Assembly: GCA_965243805.1 (NCBI GenBank)
Contig: OZ251577.1
Location: 3,286,001 to 3,350,000, forward strand
Reading direction: 5' to 3'
Source: CATQHQ01 sp965243805
Lineage (GTDB): Bacteria > Gemmatimonadota > Gemmatimonadetes > Longimicrobiales > Gaopeijiaceae
DNA: 64,000 nt
Positions 61,130-64,000 of the stretch are shown here, piece after piece. The notes under the pieces are model-generated. The model saw nothing but the letters and a program-made list of their open reading frames with translations. It made no database searches and was not told the DNA's origin. The stretch's first letter is position 1, and each line of letters opens with the position of its first letter. The position numbers and the translations under genes were made by a program.

Positions 61130-62335
61130 GTGTCCTCTTCCTCCGTCCCCCTCCTCCCCGGCACCCTTCCCGGTGCCTCCCACCTGGAGTGCACCGCCAC
61201 TGGCCGGAGCTTCGAGTCCGAACGACTGGCCGGACTCTCGCCGGCGGGCAAGCCCTTCTTCGCGCGCTACGACCTGGACGCCCTGCGTCAACGGTTCGCG
61301 CCCGAGGCGCTCGACGGCCGCCCGCCCACCCTCTGGCGCTACGCCGAAGCCCTGCCGGTGCGGGACCCGACCTGCCGCGTCAGCCTGGGCGAGGGCTTCA
61401 CGCCTCTGCTGGAGTCCCCCCGGCTGGCGCATTCGCTGGATGTGGGCCGGCTGTGGATCAAGGACGAGGGCCAGAACCCCACCGGCTCCTTCAAGGACCG
61501 GGGGCTGTGCATGGCGGTTTCACGGGCGCTGGAGCTGGGCGCAACGGCGCTGGCGATCCCGTCTGCCGGCAACGCGGCGGGGTCGGCGGCTGCCTACGGG
61601 GCCGCGGCGGGGCTCCCCGTGCATGTCGTAGTCCCCACCGACACGCCCGCTCCTATCCTGGCCGAGATCCGCGCATTGGGGGCGGAGCTGCGGCTCCTCG
61701 ACGGGCTGATCAGCGACTGCGGGAAGGTCGTCCGCCAAGGGTGCGACGAGCACGGCTGGTGGGACCTCTCCACCCTGAAAGAGCCGTACCGCATCGAGGG
61801 CAAGAAGACGATGGGCTACGAGCTCTTCGAGCAGTTGGGAGGACGCCTGCCGGACGCCGTGGTGTACCCGACGGGCGGCGGAACGGGACTGGTGGGGATG
61901 TGGAAGGCGTTCGACGAGATGGAGCGGCTCGGCTGGATCGGCCCGGCGCGCCCCAAGATGTTCACGGTGCAGGCCGCCGGCTGTGCGCCGATGGTGCGGG
62001 CGTGGGAAGAGGGTGCCGAGGACGCTGGCACGTGGGAGAACGCGGCCACATACGCCTCGGGGTTGCGCGTACCGGGGGCGGTGGGGGACTTTCTGATCTT
62101 GCGGGCGTTGCGCGAGTCTGGAGGCGGGGCGGTCGCCGTGCGGGACGCCGAAATGGCCGAGTGGGTCGCGGCGATGGGGGCGGCCACCGGGGTATTCGCG
62201 GCGCCCGAAGGCGGAGCCACCGCTGCCGCAGTTCCCAAGCTGCGGAGGATGGGGCTGATCTCACCGGAAGACGAAGTCGTGCTCTTCAACACGGGGAGCG
62301 GCTTGAAGTACGTGGGAATGGAGCCGCTCGCATGA
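61130..62335 (+). CDS. thrC: Threonine synthase
   Basis: About 401 residues from GTG 61130. It makes threonine from O-phosphohomoserine with PLP; the lysine is in NPTGSFKDRGLCM near residue 120. SLGEGFTPLLES, PSAGNAAGSAAAYGAAAGLPV and VYPTGGGTGLVGMWKAF are conserved segments. An N-terminal LECTATGRSFESERLAG fits the two-cysteine start domain in part (one cysteine). Longer starts run into a low-complexity R/P-rich zone with no similarity. The thrC gene uses the same homoserine branch as the met genes in the window. Confidence 0.88.
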   Translation: MSSSSVPLLPGTLPGASHLECTATGRSFESERLAGLSPAGKPFFARYDLDALRQRFAPEALDGRPPTLWRYAEALPVRDPTCRVSLGEGFTPLLESPRLAHSLDVGRLWIKDEGQNPTGSFKDRGLCMAVSRALELGATALAIPSAGNAAGSAAAYGAAAGLPVHVVVPTDTPAPILAEIRALGAELRLLDGLISDCGKVVRQGCDEHGWWDLSTLKEPYRIEGKKTMGYELFEQLGGRLPDAVVYPTGGGTGLVGMWKAFDEMERLGWIGPARPKMFTVQAAGCAPMVRAWEEGAEDAGTWENAATYASGLRVPGAVGDFLILRALRESGGGAVAVRDAEMAEWVAAMGAATGVFAAPEGGATAAAVPKLRRMGLISPEDEVVLFNTGSGLKYVGMEPLA

Positions 62336-62381
62336 GGTCGCAGCCGCGCCCAGCCGAAGCGCAGGCGGCGCATGCGGCTCG

Positions 62382-62627
62382 GTGACGGGCTGGCTCTTCG
62401 CGGGGCTGGCGGCACTCGTGCTGGTCGCCGGCGCGGCGGCGCGACGTCGGATCGTCCGCAAGACGGGTCGCGGCGGCGCGGGCCTCTCCGACGGCGACAT
62501 CGCCCGGATCGAGAAGGAGGGCGTGCTGGTCCGAGAGGATGACGAGCCGTTGGACATGGACGAGATCCGCAAAGAAGAGGAGCGGTTCTGGAGGTCGGAG
62601 TCGTGGGACGAGGCCGAAGAGTACTGA
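62382..62627 (+). CDS. Small single-span membrane protein
   Basis: 81 residues from GTG. One membrane helix (GWLFAGLAALVLVAGAAARRRIV), then an acidic tail, DEPLDMDEIRKEEERFWRSESWDEAEEY. It overlaps the next gene start (62603). No family recognised. Could be a conserved lineage-specific protein. Confidence 0.55.
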   Translation: MTGWLFAGLAALVLVAGAAARRRIVRKTGRGGAGLSDGDIARIEKEGVLVREDDEPLDMDEIRKEEERFWRSESWDEAEEY

Positions 62628-63535
62628 CGGCAGCGGTGCTGACGGCGCTGGTCGGGTCGCTCGCCGGGTGTCGCGAGTCGCCGGAGCCGACCTCCGCCTC
62701 GGTGCCGCCGCTCCCCGCCGAGGCCGAGACCCTGCTTGCGCCCGACACGGTGCGGGGCGAGCACCTGGGCGAGGGCGTCCACTACCGCTACCGCTGGTCT
62801 CCCGAGGGACCTTGGGCCGTCCACCTCGTCTCTGCAGACTTGAAGCGGTGCGACTTGCAGCTTCGCGTCGTTCCTGCCGTGGAGGACGACAGCCCGGAGC
62901 GCACGCGGATGACCGTCACCGAGATGCGCCCCAACGGCTCCGTCGTGCCCGTGGCCGGCGTCAATGGCGACTTCTTCATGGAAGGGGGAATGCCCCTGGG
63001 CCCCGAAGTGACGATGGGCACTCGGCGGGCCTCCAGTCGCCCGGCGCTGGTGTGGACCTCCCGTAGGACGCTCTGGATCGGCTCTGCCGAGAGGACGGGC
63101 CGCGTCATGGTCTTCGGCGCCGACACCGTGGGCGGCCCCGCCCACGAAGCCGCACCGGTCCAAGTCGTGGGCGGCTACCCCGAGCTGCTCGACGACGGCC
63201 GCCGGGTGGGCGACTTGGCCACGGGCGCTCGCCCCGCCTTCGCCGCCGCCCGCCATCCCCGAACCGCCGTGGGCTACGACAACGAGACGACGCTTCTCTG
63301 GCTTGTGGTCGTGGACGGCCGCCAGGAGCCCTACTCGGACGGAATGACCCTGCCGGAGCTGGTGGACCTGCTCGCCGCCCTGGGCGTGGACGAGGCGCTG
63401 AACCTGGACGGTGGCGGTTCCTCGGCCATGTCCCTGGGCACGCGACTGGCCAACCGCCCCTCCGACATGGGAGGCGAACGCCGAGTCGGCAACAGCCTCT
63501 GGCTAGTGGAGGACGCTGGGGCGTGCGCCGGCTAG
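62603..63535 (+). CDS. Phosphodiester glycosidase-family (NAGPA) lipoprotein
   Basis: 310 residues. Lipobox VGSLAGC near residue 23. NAGPA-type core: VAGVNGDFFMEGGMPLGP, RHPRTAVGYDNETTLLWLVVVDGRQEPYSDGMTLPELVDLLAALG, ALNLDGGGSSAMSLG. Family members act on phosphodiester-linked N-acetylglucosamine; here a cell-envelope sugar is a guess. The start overlaps the small membrane protein. Confidence 0.83.
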   Translation: MGRGRRVLTAAVLTALVGSLAGCRESPEPTSASVPPLPAEAETLLAPDTVRGEHLGEGVHYRYRWSPEGPWAVHLVSADLKRCDLQLRVVPAVEDDSPERTRMTVTEMRPNGSVVPVAGVNGDFFMEGGMPLGPEVTMGTRRASSRPALVWTSRRTLWIGSAERTGRVMVFGADTVGGPAHEAAPVQVVGGYPELLDDGRRVGDLATGARPAFAAARHPRTAVGYDNETTLLWLVVVDGRQEPYSDGMTLPELVDLLAALGVDEALNLDGGGSSAMSLGTRLANRPSDMGGERRVGNSLWLVEDAGACAG

Positions 63536-63560
63536 ATCGCCTACGTCCGTGCCGACGCAC

Positions 63561-64000
63561 TCATTCCGGGGACGATGATCCCACGAGTTCCAGGATGTGG
63601 GATAGGTCTCCCAACGGCAGTGCGCGCACCTTGGGTGCTAGGCGGTAGCGGGCGGTGCCCGCGTGCACCACATCCAGCCGGTCCAGATTCAGGGTATCCA
63701 GCGCGGAACGCATGGAGCGGGTCAGGCGGGGTGATTCGGAGCGCTTGATCTCGTAGCCGTGGCGCGTTGCGCCGTCCATGATCAGCAGGTCCACTTCAGC
63801 GCCCGTGTGCGTGGACCAGTGGAAGCACTGCTCCGGCGAAGCGCCGGTCAGATGGGCAATCTGCTGCACCACGAACCCTTCCCACGACGCCCCGACCTTC
63901 GGATGCGAGAGCACATCTTCCCGAGTGGTCAATCCCAACAGTGCATGCAGAATCCCCGAATCGGCGATGTACACCTTCGGCGAGCGCACCTGGCGTTTGG
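63561..64000 (-). CDS. DUF4143/ATPase family protein, 5' end outside window
   Basis: About 146 residues of the C-terminal portion, in frame to the window edge. KVYIADSGILHALLGL and WEGFVVQQIAHLTG are typical of the AAA_14/DUF4143 family C-terminus, with EVDLLIMDG...YEIKRSESP as the nuclease-like motif. The ATPase domain would be outside. It resembles the gene at 35950-37341 in kind, though the sequences differ. Confidence 0.78.
   Translation of the reverse strand, partial: KRQVRSPKVYIADSGILHALLGLTTREDVLSHPKVGASWEGFVVQQIAHLTGASPEQCFHWSTHTGAEVDLLIMDGATRHGYEIKRSESPRLTRSMRSALDTLNLDRLDVVHAGTARYRLAPKVRALPLGDLSHILELVGSSSPE

Noticed and set aside
1..64000. tRNA, rRNA or tmRNA genes
   Set aside because: No cloverleaf, CCA-end or rRNA core segment could be recognised in the gaps between genes; a covariance scan would be decisive.

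Overview
High-GC bacterial chromosome fragment with closely packed, often overlapping genes (ATGA, GTGA, TGATG and TTGA junctions). No rRNA, tRNA or CRISPR array was seen. The gene set points to the phylum Gemmatimonadota, perhaps a marine or sponge-associated lineage: many secreted amidohydrolases fused to TolB-like propellers, a TonB receptor, a DUF1684 lipoprotein, a CcmH-type module and several GTG/TTG starts. This is an inference from gene content; no marker gene fixes the lineage.

Layout. 0-1 kb: 3' part of argH. 1.1-4.1 kb: a HEPN RNase-like gene, a KGGVGR-type MinD/ParA-like ATPase and a second P-loop ATPase, probably one operon and a candidate conflict or defence system. 4.2-11.5 kb (minus): two tandem paralogous propeller-amidohydrolases, divergent from a TonB receptor (11.6-14.1 kb) across a duplicated 22-bp element. 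14.2-24.2 kb: arginase, ABC-F ATPase, DUF1684 lipoprotein, SnoaL-like lipoprotein (minus), a nucleobase permease fused to an RsbW-like ATPase domain, and a secreted subtilase.

24.1-33.3 kb is the accessory heart. It holds a tandem array of Rpn-family (PD-(D/E)XK) nuclease genes (one remnant, two intact copies, one copy broken by a one-base loss in a G run), each with an internal in-frame ATG behind a strong ribosome-binding site. A hairpin separates it from a Type ISP-like restriction-modification gene on the minus strand. That gene is split by a 21-base G tract; 20 or 23 G would restore one polypeptide of about 1,500 residues.

33.3-36.1 kb: a SAM riboswitch followed by metX-like and metB-like genes (methionine synthesis). 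36-37.3 kb: AAA/DUF4143 ATPase, convergent with and overlapping metB. 37.4-42.6 kb (minus): two amidohydrolase-fold genes, in which two of three modules have lost the HxH motif, and a BtuF-like binding protein. 42.8-51.9 kb (plus): propeller lipoprotein, DUF805 protein, amidohydrolase-CcmH fusion, M24 peptidase, PriA, HNH nuclease and a small hypothetical. 51.9-58.3 kb: one long operon with ECF sigma factor, membrane-anchored small protein, Spy-like protein, TolC, ABC ATPase, HlyD-type adaptor and MacB-like permease. 58.3-60.9 kb (minus): a second ECF sigma factor, anti-sigma factor and PDZ protein. 61.1-63.5 kb: threonine synthase, small membrane protein and a phosphodiester-glycosidase lipoprotein. 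The window ends inside a second DUF4143-type ATPase gene.

A recurrent feature is short degenerate tandem duplications placed at gene starts, ends and spacers (at least ten places), some duplicating a gene's own stop codon region.
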